In this document: positions 26,691 through 35,345 of the stretch, piece by piece
Numbering within the stretch: the first letter of the stretch is position 1
How the letters are laid out: each line of letters opens with the position of its first letter
Source: Fimbriimonadaceae bacterium
GTDB lineage: Bacteria; Armatimonadota; Fimbriimonadia; Fimbriimonadales; Fimbriimonadaceae
Reading direction: 5' to 3'
Assembly (NCBI GenBank): GCA_019454125.1
Contig: CP075365.1
Coordinates: 1,482,218 to 1,546,217, forward strand
Length of the DNA stretch: 64,000 nucleotides
Program-made: the position numbers and the translations under genes
The notes under the pieces: model-generated
Database searches by the model: none
What the model was told of the DNA's origin: nothing
What the model saw: the letters and a program-made list of their open reading frames with translations, nothing else

Positions 26691-27202
26691 CTCGCCTCCG
26701 GGACCGTTCCTATGGCCGAGACTTTCGGCACAAGCAAGGCCTTCAAAGCGGCTCCCACGCCTAAGAAGAGCATGAACGGGGTGAGGAGCATCCAGCCAAT
26801 GAAGGGAACGCCGAGCGCGCCGATCAGGGCCGACCCGGCGATGACGGTCGCGCCCAGGGGCGAGAGTCCAGGGTTGGCGCCCCGCACCCGGGCCGCCACG
26901 ACCCGGACCAGGCCGCTCAGGCCGAAGACGGCGAGCAGGAACCAGCCGATAACCAGGGCAGCGCCCAACGCGCGGGCGACCGGCAAGGGCAGGTTCGCCA
27001 CGACGATAGAGAGCAGAAGCAGCGGACCGCCCACCAGCAGGCCGGTGAAGAAGGTCTGCCAAGGCCTGTTCTCCATGGCTTGGGCAGCCACGGCCGTCCG
27101 GGCAGGGGCAAGGAGCGTCGCGGCGACGAAGGCCGCCAACAGGGTCGCGGCGGTGCCGAGGATCAGCAGCGCGGTTGCGAAAACGTCGCCAAGGGTCAAC
27201 AT
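26687..27202 (-). CDS. Multi-pass membrane protein of unknown function
   Basis: This 171-residue protein has about four hydrophobic helices separated by short loops, with no enzyme motif that I recognise. The second loop contains NRPWQTFFTG, and the last helices are Gly/Pro-rich. It is the first gene of a three-gene coupled unit with DUF1800 and DUF1501. By context it may help anchor or export those proteins; that is inference. Confidence 0.7.
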   Translation of the reverse strand: MLTLGDVFATALLILGTAATLLAAFVAATLLAPARTAVAAQAMENRPWQTFFTGLLVGGPLLLLSIVVANLPLPVARALGAALVIGWFLLAVFGLSGLVRVVAARVRGANPGLSPLGATVIAGSALIGALGVPFIGWMLLTPFMLFLGVGAALKALLVPKVSAIGTVPEAS

Positions 27203-27332
27203 CGGTTTGGCTCCTTAACGAACGTGATATGCGACCTGGACCGCGCCAGCAAGACCCAATCGTGCGCAATGGGCCGGTTGGAAGCCGAAATCGGGCCGAG
27301 GGGCCCAGGCCGCATCCCGGAGGGGAAGGGAG

Positions 27333-27409
27333 TGGTAGCGACGCGCGGACTTGAACCGCGGACCTACCGGGTATGAACCGGTCGCTCTAACCAACTGAGC
27401 TACGTCGCC
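27333..27409 (-). tRNA. tRNA-Met (anticodon CAT), probably elongator
   Basis: A complete 77-nt cloverleaf on the minus strand. The acceptor stem GGCGACG pairs with CGTCGCT (a G-U pair at 1-72). The D arm is GCTCAGTTGG, the anticodon loop TTCATAC carries CAT, the T arm has GGTTCAAGT, and CCA is encoded. The paired first base argues against an initiator; a tRNA-Ile with modified CAT remains possible. Confidence 0.92.
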
Positions 27410-27520
27410 TTGCCGAGCCCTTCATTGTGACACGGGGACTGGAATCTCATTTCGGTCCCTCCCGCGGGTTCACGGGCAAGGACTGCCTCGCCGCACGGTC
27501 GCGACGACCATAATGGGGCG

Positions 27521-27913
27521 GTGGCAGAGGTCTTCGTCCGCGGTCTTGAGTTTTATGCGTTCCACGGCGTCAGTGGGGCAGAACAGGCGATCGGCCACCG
27601 GTTCCGGGCGGCGGTGAGCGTGAAGTTGGAACCGAACGCGGCCGTGAGCGACGACGTTCGGGAGACGGTGGACTACGGGGCCCTTGCCGCCTTTGCCTTG
27701 AAGTTGAGCGCGGAGAGCCGTTTCCGAACCCTTGAAGCCTTCGCCAACGCCTATTGCGACGCGGTCCTGGAGGCTTTTCCCGCCGTCGAGGAGGTCGACA
27801 TCGAGATTGAAAAAGTCGCCCCGCCCCTGCCCGTCATCGCCGAATCGGTAGGGATTCGGATGGGGAAAAAGCGGCAACAAGCCCGCCCGCAGGTGCCGGA
27901 CGACATCGTATGA
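27521..27913 (+). CDS. folB: Dihydroneopterin aldolase
   Basis: This 130-residue enzyme of folate synthesis has the short N-terminal VRGLEFYAFHGVSGAEQ, followed by DYGALAAF and FRTLEAFAN; the Glu and Lys regions match FolB. The start is GTG at 27521. Its stop overlaps the ispH start as ATGA, so translation is coupled even though the pathways differ. The C-terminus is slightly extended and basic. Confidence 0.88.
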   Translation: MAEVFVRGLEFYAFHGVSGAEQAIGHRFRAAVSVKLEPNAAVSDDVRETVDYGALAAFALKLSAESRFRTLEAFANAYCDAVLEAFPAVEEVDIEIEKVAPPLPVIAESVGIRMGKKRQQARPQVPDDIV

Positions 27914-28887
27914 GCTTCGCGGCACGTAAAGGAAGGGGAGTGGGCAAGATTCTGCTGGCGGCGCCGAGGGGCTTTTGTGCCGGGGTGTCCTACGCGATCG
28001 AGATCGTGGATTTGGCCTTGAAGGCACACGGCGCGCCGATCTATGTGCGGCACGCGATCGTCCACAACGAATGGGTCGTGCGCTCGTTTGAACAGCGCGG
28101 GGTCGTCTTCGTCGAGGACATCGGCGAGGTTCCTCCCGGGGCCGTCGTGGTCTTTTCCGCCCATGGCGTCTCGCCCACCGTCCGACAGGAAGCGCAAGAG
28201 CGCGGCCTGAACATCATCGACGCCACCTGCCCGCTCGTCACGAAGGTCCACAACGAGGCGCGGCGCTTCGCGGAGAAGGGCTACCTGATGGTCTATATCG
28301 GCCACGCGGGCCACGTTGAGGCGGAGGGGACAATGGGCGAGGCCCCCGACCGCATGGTGCTGGTCGAAACCCCTGAGGATGCCGAACGGTTAGTGCTGCC
28401 TCCCCACGACCGGCTCGCCGTCGTCACCCAAACGACCCTGAGCGTGGACGAGGTGGACGCGACGATGGCCGTCCTTCGCCGCCGATTCCCGCACATCGAG
28501 ACTCCCGGCAAGGAGGATATCTGCTACGCGACCACAAACCGCCAAGCCGCGGTGAAGGCCCTGGCCCAGGAATGCGGGCTCGTCGTGGTCGTGGGATCCC
28601 AAACGTCTTCGAATTCGAACCGGCTTCGCGAGGTGGCGATGCAGTGCGGCGCGGAGGCGGTCCTCATCATGCAGCCGGACGAGCTTCAGCCCGAACTGGT
28701 GGCGCGGCACGAGGTGATCGGCGTGACGAGCGGGGCCTCGACGCCCGAGTCCCTGGTCGAAGCCATCGTCGGGCGGCTCATGGAACTGAAGCCGGGCTCG
28801 GAGCTTGGCGTGCTGGAAACGGTTCGAGAAGAAGTCGAGTTCCGCCCTCAACGAACGCTGGTCCAGCTCGCGATGGCTAAGAGCTAA
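27910..28887 (+). CDS. ispH: 4-hydroxy-3-methylbut-2-enyl diphosphate reductase
   Basis: This 325-residue Fe-S enzyme does the last step of the MEP isoprenoid pathway, making IPP and DMAPP. The three cluster cysteines are visible: Cys23 in PRGFCAGV, Cys109 in DATCPL and Cys205 in DICYATTNRQ. Other family motifs are HNEWVV and GSQTSSNSNRL. It has an N-terminal extension of about ten residues. It ends 5 bp before the convergent pafA gene. Confidence 0.95.
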   Translation: MSFAARKGRGVGKILLAAPRGFCAGVSYAIEIVDLALKAHGAPIYVRHAIVHNEWVVRSFEQRGVVFVEDIGEVPPGAVVVFSAHGVSPTVRQEAQERGLNIIDATCPLVTKVHNEARRFAEKGYLMVYIGHAGHVEAEGTMGEAPDRMVLVETPEDAERLVLPPHDRLAVVTQTTLSVDEVDATMAVLRRRFPHIETPGKEDICYATTNRQAAVKALAQECGLVVVVGSQTSSNSNRLREVAMQCGAEAVLIMQPDELQPELVARHEVIGVTSGASTPESLVEAIVGRLMELKPGSELGVLETVREEVEFRPQRTLVQLAMAKS

Positions 28888-28891
28888 AGGC

Positions 28892-30334
28892 TTAGACCTC
28901 GGTATAGGTCTCGAACGGATCGGGCATCTCGATGTAAACGTGCCGGTCCAGGGCCACGCCCGACCAGTCGAACATATAGACTTTTCCCGGCCCGCGTTCT
29001 AGCACGCGCTTGACCAGTTTTGCCCTTCCCGCGGCACGCGTGTCCTTTGGAGGTTCCACCATGCCGTCCAGGATGTCGAGGTCTTCGATAAAGCGCTTGC
29101 CGGGTTGGGCGTAAAAGAGCGACTTGTCAGGGTCAATGTTGTGGTATTCCAGGTCGACCGAGTGCAGGGCGTCGTCGCCCCATTCCAGCCCTTCTTGCTT
29201 CCGGTATTCCTCGACGATCGAAAGCTTGTTGACCCAGTCGATGCGGTCGGCAAGGTCCAGCGGATTTTTCTCGAGCCCATCGAGGATCGAGGCCCACTCG
29301 TCCAGCGTCCAGTCCGTGTCGTCACTGTCGCCCCGGTAGCGCTCGGCCATCTCCAAGTAGCGGCGTTGGACTTCGATGGCCGTCGTGGCGGATCCGTCGC
29401 ACATCGTGACGGGCCACTCGTAGTCCTGGTCGCGGCTCACTTCCCGCAGGGCCGAGACCGGATCGGCCAATTGCCAATCCTCAGGGACCAGCCCGTCTTC
29501 GACGAGCCGCAAGACCAACGAGGTCGTGCCGACCTTTAGGGCATAAGCAAACTCGTTCTGGTTCGATTCGCCGAACAAGATGTGGAGTCGGTGCATTCCC
29601 TCGTGAGCATAGAAGTGTTCCCACTTTGGATTGATGATTGCGCGGTTAAATCGCACGCGCGAAGCAATCGTTTTTAAGATATGGTCGGCCCGCTGGCTTA
29701 ACTGGAAACGGATCCCCGAGTCGCTATAGACGTTATAGACTTGGCTGACCCAAATGTAGTCGATCGGGTTCTCGTTCATATCCCGGACTTTCGGCCGTCC
29801 TCCCGGCGAAAGCACGTGGCCCCCGACCCGCCCGACGCCCGCGAAGATTTGGCGGGTCACAAGGAAGGCGTAAAGAAGCGGGGCCTTGTGGCTAAAAAAG
29901 TCCTCGCTCATCCGAACGAGATAGTTCTCGTGGCACCCGAAGGTATGGCCTCCGAAGTGGTCCACCGAGTTGTTGTAGACGTCCACCTCGTCCTGCAGTC
30001 CCGTCTCGCGGACGGCCCGCACGATGATCCGCTGGCCCGCGCGGTCGTTGGCGACGATGTCCTTCAGTCGTCGGCACTCGGCCGTCGCATATTCCAGGTG
30101 CGAGCCGACCGCATCGATATAAAGCCGCCCGCCGTTCAGAAGGAAGCCGCCGGACTCCGCCGGCTCGAAGACCTCGTCCCTCGAATGGAGGTCGATGGCC
30201 CCAAGCCGCTGTTCGAAGAAAACGTGGTCCTTGACGGCTTCGACGACGGTCTCATAGGTCCCGACGCTCGACGCGGCCAGGGTCCCGAACTCCGTCTCCA
30301 CGCCGAAAATTCGGTCGCCAGGGCGCCACCCCAT
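28892..30334 (-). CDS. pafA: PafA-type Pup/UBact protein ligase
   Basis: This 480-residue protein belongs to the PafA/Dop carboxylate-amine ligase family, which attaches a small modifier (Pup, or UBact in non-actinobacteria) to lysines of target proteins. The nucleotide-binding motif GVETEFG is at 11-17. The catalytic Asp73 lies in NGGRLYIDAVGSHLEYAT. Further family motifs are FGCHENYLV, FLVTRQIFAGVGRVG, FQLSQRADHI and LKVGTTSLVLRLVED. The short stretch between ETEFG and LYID lacks the Dop loop, favouring PafA over Dop. An insertion near 190-215 separates the motifs relative to actinobacterial PafA. No modifier, proteasome or ARC/Mpa gene is in the window. Confidence 0.85.
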   Translation of the reverse strand: MGWRPGDRIFGVETEFGTLAASSVGTYETVVEAVKDHVFFEQRLGAIDLHSRDEVFEPAESGGFLLNGGRLYIDAVGSHLEYATAECRRLKDIVANDRAGQRIIVRAVRETGLQDEVDVYNNSVDHFGGHTFGCHENYLVRMSEDFFSHKAPLLYAFLVTRQIFAGVGRVGGHVLSPGGRPKVRDMNENPIDYIWVSQVYNVYSDSGIRFQLSQRADHILKTIASRVRFNRAIINPKWEHFYAHEGMHRLHILFGESNQNEFAYALKVGTTSLVLRLVEDGLVPEDWQLADPVSALREVSRDQDYEWPVTMCDGSATTAIEVQRRYLEMAERYRGDSDDTDWTLDEWASILDGLEKNPLDLADRIDWVNKLSIVEEYRKQEGLEWGDDALHSVDLEYHNIDPDKSLFYAQPGKRFIEDLDILDGMVEPPKDTRAAGRAKLVKRVLERGPGKVYMFDWSGVALDRHVYIEMPDPFETYTEV

Positions 30335-30382
30335 CTAGCCTATTCTACGTCGGATCGCCGGAGAGGTGCGAGAGAACACGGC

Positions 30383-30410
30383 TATTGTTCTTTCCACATT
30401 CCGCCGAAAA
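30383..30410 (+). promoter_or_regulatory. Candidate sigma-28-like flagellin promoter
   Basis: TATTGTTC (30383-30390), a 12-bp spacer and GCCGAAAA (30403-30410) resemble the flagellar sigma-28 consensus TAAAGTTT and GCCGATAA; the -10 part matches at seven of eight positions. It lies about 50 bp upstream of the flagellin GTG, as expected for a late flagellar gene. Found by eye only. Confidence 0.4.
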
Positions 30411-30462
30411 TCTCCCTAGCCTAGGGGCTTTATGCCTCTATCTTAACCTGGAGACAACGACC

Positions 30463-31914
30463 GTGAGCCTTCGGATCAACACGAACATCCCTGCTCTGAC
30501 CGCCATGCGCCACCTCGGGATGACGGACGCCATGATGCAGGATTCCGTCACTCGACTTTCGACGGGGCTTCGGATCAACTCGGCCGGGGACGACCCTGCC
30601 GGGCTCATCATCAGCGAAGGTCTGCGCACGCAAATCAAGAGCATCGAACAAGCAGCGAGGAACACCCAGGACGCCGTAAACATGACTCGGACGGCCGAGG
30701 CGGCGATGGAAGAAATCTCGACGCTGTTGCGGGACATCCGCTCCCTGGCCGTCCACGCGTCCAACACGGCGACCGTCGACGCCGCGCAGCTAGAAGCCGA
30801 CCAGAGTCAGATTCGCTCGACCATCGATTCGATCAACCGCATCGCCAGCCAAACCTCTTGGGGCACGAAGAAGCTGCTGAACGGCAGTGCGGGCATTAGT
30901 ACGAACGTGGTCCGGAACGACCTCGTTTCGAGCCTCTATATCGGCAGCGAGTTCGGTGGGGAAGTGGTGCGGACGGGCGTGGTCAACATGAACCAGACGA
31001 CCGCGGCCTCGCAGACCACGACCGGCCCGCTTTCCCAGACCTTCGCCGGCACGGGCTCGACGCTCGCCGCAGGCACGTTCGTCATCAACGGCTATGGCTT
31101 CAACGTGCAAAACGGGGATACGCTCTCGAACGTCGTGGCCATGATCAACGTGGCAAGTAATAATACGGGTGTCTCGGCCTCGCTAGGCGCTGGTAACGCG
31201 GTCGTCCTGACCTCGACCAAGTTTGGCTCAAGATTCCCGATCAACTTCATGGACGCCAGTCCCGGCCTGCTGAACGGAGGCAACAGCGCAACCCCCGCGG
31301 TCGGAGCCGACGCGGTCTATGACGTGACGGTCCCGATCGAACCCACGGGCACGAAGACGGAGACCTTCACAGGCGGCCTTGGCACCCTAGACGACGGCCT
31401 TACGCTCACCTCGCCGTCTGGAAACCGAATGGTCGTCACTCCTGCGGGGAACGCGACCGCAGCCGCGACCGACATCGGCCAAGTCTATGTCGGCAGTATG
31501 CGCTTCCAAATCGGGGCGAACGCCAGCCAAGGCGTCACGTTCTCGATCCCGAACGTCGCCGCCGACCGCCTCGGGGTCGGCATCTTTTCCGGTGAGAGCC
31601 TCGCCACCCTGGACGTCCGTAGCCAGCAAGGCGCCCAGCGGGCGATGCAGATTATCGACACGGCCATTCAGCAGCTTGCCTCGCTGCGCGGCGATCTCGG
31701 TTCGTTCCAGAAGAACTTTCTGGAGTCGACCACGCGGTCCCTTGCGGTCTCGAAGGAGAACGTGACGGCGAGCGAAAGCGAGATCCGCGACGCGGACATC
31801 GCGAAGGAGATGACCGAGTTCACGAAGGTCCAGATCCTGCGCCAGAGCGGCATCTCCGTCCTCGCGCAGGCCTCGCGCGCGCCCCAGAGCGTCCTCCAGT
31901 TGCTGCAGCAGTAA
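30463..31914 (+). CDS. fliC: Flagellin
   Basis: This 483-residue filament protein shows the conserved D0/D1 N-terminus (RINTNIPALTAMRHL, RLSTGLRINSAGDDPAGL) and C-terminus (DLGSFQKNFLESTTRSLAVSKENVTASESEIRDADIAKEM, ending in VLQLLQQ; segments from about 405 to 483). The middle 200 residues are Gly/Thr/Ser-rich and variable, forming the exposed surface. The start is GTG at 30463 with GGAG upstream; the open frame begins earlier at 30385, over the candidate promoter. No other flagellar gene is in the window, so this is an isolated flagellin locus divergent from pafA. Confidence 0.95.
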   Translation: MSLRINTNIPALTAMRHLGMTDAMMQDSVTRLSTGLRINSAGDDPAGLIISEGLRTQIKSIEQAARNTQDAVNMTRTAEAAMEEISTLLRDIRSLAVHASNTATVDAAQLEADQSQIRSTIDSINRIASQTSWGTKKLLNGSAGISTNVVRNDLVSSLYIGSEFGGEVVRTGVVNMNQTTAASQTTTGPLSQTFAGTGSTLAAGTFVINGYGFNVQNGDTLSNVVAMINVASNNTGVSASLGAGNAVVLTSTKFGSRFPINFMDASPGLLNGGNSATPAVGADAVYDVTVPIEPTGTKTETFTGGLGTLDDGLTLTSPSGNRMVVTPAGNATAAATDIGQVYVGSMRFQIGANASQGVTFSIPNVAADRLGVGIFSGESLATLDVRSQQGAQRAMQIIDTAIQQLASLRGDLGSFQKNFLESTTRSLAVSKENVTASESEIRDADIAKEMTEFTKVQILRQSGISVLAQASRAPQSVLQLLQQ

Positions 31915-31950
31915 CCGCCGAAATCCCCGCACGAGACCGTTAGCGTTCCG

Positions 31951-31956
31951 TATAAT
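31951..31956 (+). promoter_or_regulatory. Consensus -10 box upstream of parB
   Basis: A perfect TATAAT lies 30 bp upstream of the chosen parB GTG start and 37 bp after the flagellin stop. No good -35 hexamer is seen 17 bp further upstream. Confidence 0.4.
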
Positions 31957-31985
31957 GGACGTGTGGTCGCGTGGGGGGATTTTTC

Positions 31986-32885
31986 GTGAGAAGGGCTCTG
32001 GGCAAGGGCCTTTCCCAATGGCTGGAAGAAGAGCCGAGGCAAAAGGCAAAGCCCGCCAGTCCAAAGAAGAAGCCCGCGACAGAACAGGTTAACTCGGCAA
32101 ACGAAGTATCCGTAGACCTTATTAAACCCAACCCTCGCCAGCCTCGGCACCACTTTGACGAGGCGGCGCTGCTGGAGCTCGCTTCTTCGATAAAGGAGCA
32201 CGGAGTGGTTCAACCGCTCATCGTGCGGCCGATGCCGGAAGGCAAGTTCGAGCTCATTGCGGGCGAGCGCCGTCTGCGTGCGGCGCGTCTCGCGGGCCTC
32301 ACTCGGGTGCCCGTGGTCACTCGCACGGCGGACGCCAAGCAGTCCCTCGAGATCGCCCTGATCGAGAACGTCCAACGTGAGGACGTGAACGCGATGGAGT
32401 GCGCCCGCGCCTACTACCAACTCGTCAACGAGTTCGGTCTGACCCAAGAGCAGGTCGGGCAGCGCATCGGCAAGACGCGTGCCGCGGTCGCGAACACTCT
32501 GCGCCTCTTCAAATTGCCGCCCGAGATCCAGCAGGCCATCGAGGCTGGGACGGTCAGCGAGGGGCACGCCCGGGCCTTGCTCATGGTGGAATCCCCCCTG
32601 CGCCAGGCCGCCCTCTTTCGGAGGATCGTCGCGGAAGGGCTGAGCGTGCGCCAGGCGGAACGGCTCGCCCGGGGCGAAGCCGAGCCTCCGACCGAACCAA
32701 GGGCCCCAAAGCCGCGGTCGGGCAGCTCGGCCGAATGGGTCGCCTTAGAAGGGGGCCTGCGGGAGTACTTCGGCGCCCCTGTGAACCTGGAGTCGAAAGA
32801 AGTCGGGGGCCGGCTGGTGGTCGAGTTCTACTCGGACGACGACCTTGCCCGCATCCTGGACATCCTCGGGCTCTCCTTGCCATGA
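31986..32885 (+). CDS. parB: ParB-family chromosome partitioning protein
   Basis: This 299-residue protein should bind parS sites and help chromosome segregation. It starts with RRALGKGLSQWLEEE, a typical ParB opening. The ParB/Srx domain follows with IKPNPRQPRHHFDE, GERRLRAARLAGL (CTP-binding box) and ALIENVQREDVNAMECA. Then comes the helix-turn-helix LTQEQVGQRIGKTRAAVANTLR and a C-terminal dimer domain. The GTG at 31986 is preferred over GTG at 31971 because GGGGGGAT lies at ribosome-site distance. The usual upstream partner parA is absent, and flagellin lies upstream instead. Confidence 0.92.
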   Translation: MRRALGKGLSQWLEEEPRQKAKPASPKKKPATEQVNSANEVSVDLIKPNPRQPRHHFDEAALLELASSIKEHGVVQPLIVRPMPEGKFELIAGERRLRAARLAGLTRVPVVTRTADAKQSLEIALIENVQREDVNAMECARAYYQLVNEFGLTQEQVGQRIGKTRAAVANTLRLFKLPPEIQQAIEAGTVSEGHARALLMVESPLRQAALFRRIVAEGLSVRQAERLARGEAEPPTEPRAPKPRSGSSAEWVALEGGLREYFGAPVNLESKEVGGRLVVEFYSDDDLARILDILGLSLP

Positions 32886-32959
32886 GCCTCGGCATGGGCC
32901 GCAACGAGCGGGCCGGGCGTTAGGACGCCCGCCCGGCGGGGGCATACTCACAAGTCCCC

Positions 32960-34942
32960 GTGCTGCTCGGCGTCAACAACGTCCGCAAGCTTTTCGCCGC
33001 CGAAATCGTGCTCGACGGCGTGTCCTTTCGCATCGACCGGAAGGCGAAGGTGGCCTTGGTGGGTCGCAACGGGACGGGCAAGACAACGCTCCTCAAGATC
33101 ATCACGGGCCAGTACGAACCGGACGGCGGTTCGGTGCATTTGGCACGGGGCGCGAAAGTCGGCTACCTGCGGCAGGAGCACGCGGTCGACGAAACGCGGA
33201 CCGTGATCGAAGAAGCGCAGTCCGGCATCGCTGACCGTCTTGCCATGAAGGCCCGCCTGGAGGAACTGGAGGAGAGAATGGAGGGCGGCGCCAGCGAAGA
33301 GGACCTCGAAGAATACGCCCTGCTCCACGAGCACTTCCTGGAGAGCGAGGGTTACTCGGCGGAGACCGACGTCCGTGTGGTGCTCCAGCGCATGGGCTTC
33401 GAGGAGGCCGATTTTGACCGCAGCACGGCGGGACTGAGCGGGGGGGAGAAGACACGCCTCGCGATCGCACGGCTCCTCCTGGAAGAGCCCGACCTCCTGA
33501 TCTTGGACGAGCCCACGAACCACCTGGACCTGCAGGCGACGGAATGGCTCGAGAGTTGGATCCGCCGCTATCACGGCGCTGTCCTGCTTGTGAGCCACGA
33601 CCGCACATTCTTGGAGAACACGGCGGACGAAGTGGTCGAGATGCGGGACGGAAGGACCAAGCACTATCCCGCTGACTTCAAGAAGTACCTCCAGCTGCGG
33701 GCGGAGGACGAGGCGCGCCAGGCAGAAGTCGCGGCGCGGCAAGCCCAGGAGATCGCCAAGCTCGACGAATATGTCCGGCGGTTCATGAACAGCCAGCGCA
33801 CGGCCCAGGCGCGCGGGCGGCTCAAGCAGATGGAGAAGCTGGCCGCCAACCAGGTCCACGCCCCGAAGCAGGAGAAGGGCATGGCGGCGGGCTTCGGCGC
33901 CACCCGGCGCTCGGGCGACGTCGCCATGGAGGCCAAGAACCTCGCCGTCGGCTTTCCGGGCGTGCAGCTCTATGGCGGCCTGGACTGGACGGTCCGATGG
34001 GGCGAGCGGTGGGGCGTGGTGGGCGAGAACGGGGCAGGGAAGTCGACCCTTATCAGAACCATGCTCGGGCTCCACGAGCCTTTAGGCGGCGAGTGCCGCC
34101 TCGGGGCGAACGTCGTCGTCGGTTACTTCCACCAGGACGTGAGCGACCTCGACGTCGAGATGACGCCGCTCGAGTTCATGGTCTATGAGTGCGGGATGGA
34201 GAGCCAGCCCGCGCGGGACCTGCTGGGCCGTTTCCTCTTCAGCGGGGACGACGTGATGCGCCCGATCCGTACCTTGAGCGGCGGAGAGAAGAACAAGCTG
34301 GTGCTCGCGCGGCTCACTCGCCTGAACCCGAATTTACTCGTCCTTGACGAGCCCACGAACCACTTGGACATGGCGAGCCGAGAGGCGCTGGCCGAGATCC
34401 TGCAGGAGTACAAGGGCACCCTGGTCCTCATCAGCCACGACCGGTGGCTGCTCACCCACGTGGCGGACCGCATTTTGGACGTTCGGCGGTCGGGGCCGCT
34501 GCTTTACCCGGGCGGCTTCGCCGATTATCGCAAGAAATCCCCCCTCCCCAAGCTTGGGGAGGGGGCAGGGGGAGGGGTTCGGAAAGCCCCCTCCCCTGGC
34601 AGGGGGGAGGGGGCTGGGAGTGGGAGTTCGGGTCTTACCACCGAACCGGACGCTCCGCGGCAGTTAACCCCCCGCGAGCTGAGCAAAGAGATCGCGCGGC
34701 TCGAGAAACTCGTCTCCGAGCTCGAAGACCAGGTGGCAGAAGACGAGACCGAGCTGAAGTCCATCGAGAAGCAACTCGCCGACTTGCCACCGACCGCCGA
34801 CGTCTTCGACCTCTCCCGTCGGTACGAATCGCAGACAGAGCGGGTGGCGGCCAGCCTCTCCGCGTGGGAGGAGCAGTCCGTGCGCCTAGAGGCGTTGAAG
34901 GAGCAACAGGGCGTCGGCGTCAGCTTCCGGCCTCGGGACTAG
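32960..34942 (+). CDS. ABC-F family ATPase with a repeat-derived linker insertion
   Basis: This 660-residue cytosolic protein has two ABC ATPase domains and no membrane segments, as in ribosome-associated ABC-F proteins (Uup/YdiF type). Walker A motifs are GRNGTGKTT (about 35-43) and GENGAGKST (about 355). Signature motifs are LSGGEKTR (about 160) and LSGGEKNK (about 439), with LDEPTNHLD in both halves. The C-terminal coiled coil (about 570-660) resembles Uup. Residues about 527-555 ([13 protein letters not shown] onward) are encoded by a GC-rich repeat inserted in frame just before this coiled coil. The start is GTG at 32960. Confidence 0.9.
   Translation: MLLGVNNVRKLFAAEIVLDGVSFRIDRKAKVALVGRNGTGKTTLLKIITGQYEPDGGSVHLARGAKVGYLRQEHAVDETRTVIEEAQSGIADRLAMKARLEELEERMEGGASEEDLEEYALLHEHFLESEGYSAETDVRVVLQRMGFEEADFDRSTAGLSGGEKTRLAIARLLLEEPDLLILDEPTNHLDLQATEWLESWIRRYHGAVLLVSHDRTFLENTADEVVEMRDGRTKHYPADFKKYLQLRAEDEARQAEVAARQAQEIAKLDEYVRRFMNSQRTAQARGRLKQMEKLAANQVHAPKQEKGMAAGFGATRRSGDVAMEAKNLAVGFPGVQLYGGLDWTVRWGERWGVVGENGAGKSTLIRTMLGLHEPLGGECRLGANVVVGYFHQDVSDLDVEMTPLEFMVYECGMESQPARDLLGRFLFSGDDVMRPIRTLSGGEKNKLVLARLTRLNPNLLVLDEPTNHLDMASREALAEILQEYKGTLVLISHDRWLLTHVADRILDVRRSGPLLYPGGFADYRKKSPLPKLGEGAGGGVRKAPSPGRGEGAGSGSSGLTTEPDAPRQLTPRELSKEIARLEKLVSELEDQVAEDETELKSIEKQLADLPPTADVFDLSRRYESQTERVAASLSAWEEQSVRLEALKEQQGVGVSFRPRD
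34539..34622 (+). repeat. GC-rich dispersed repeat inserted in frame in the ABC-F gene
   Basis: CCCCTCCCC-AAGC-TTGGGGAGGGG starts a palindrome followed by GGGCAGGGGGAGGGG and a second module with CCCCTCCCCTGGCAGGGG. The same modules occur in the intergenic arrays at 38963 and 44738. It encodes about 28 Gly/Pro/Arg-rich residues without breaking the frame. Confidence 0.85.
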
Positions 34943-35298
34943 CTCCCTTCGACGATTCCGAAGTACGCCTTGACTTCGGGCTTGAACCACGCGGCAAGGA
35001 GAGGGATGCAGACGGGGGCCAAGACGAGGCTCGCCGCTCCGAAGGCGATGTTCGCCATGTGGACCGACCAAGATTTCTTCGTCGCGGGGAGCCGCGGCAG
35101 GAAGAGCGTGGTGAATCCGAAGAAGAGGCCGACCGGCACGAACACCGCCCCGGTCAAGGCGGCGACAATCTGGGTCTGCGTCTCGAAGCCCTTGTTCTGG
35201 TAGACCACCAGCACTCCGATGGCGACGAGGGCGAAGTTCAGCGCCGCCAAGAGCACGCAATACGCTCGGTACCATCGGACGGCGGCAGGCACGGCCAT
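34939..35298 (-). CDS. Small multi-pass membrane protein
   Basis: This 119-residue protein has about three to four hydrophobic helices (near 12-32, 42-65 and 80-102) and no recognised motif. The N-terminus [22 protein letters not shown] resembles many uncharacterised four-helix proteins. Its stop shares CTAG with the ABC-F gene. Function is unknown. Confidence 0.6.
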   Translation of the reverse strand: MAVPAAVRWYRAYCVLLAALNFALVAIGVLVVYQNKGFETQTQIVAALTGAVFVPVGLFFGFTTLFLPRLPATKKSWSVHMANIAFGAASLVLAPVCIPLLAAWFKPEVKAYFGIVEGS

Positions 35299-35345
35299 AG
35301 TTTATCGTCGGCCCAGGGCTTCTAGCGCCTCTTTTTTCGGGGCCC

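Noticed and set aside
25350-27218. 622-codon plus-strand frame over the DUF1800 gene
   Set aside because: Antisense shadow; the minus strand carries clear DUF1800 motifs.
27080-27376. Plus-strand frame ending in a GLEPRTYRV peptide at tRNA-Met
   Set aside because: Same type of artefact, partly antisense to a membrane protein gene.
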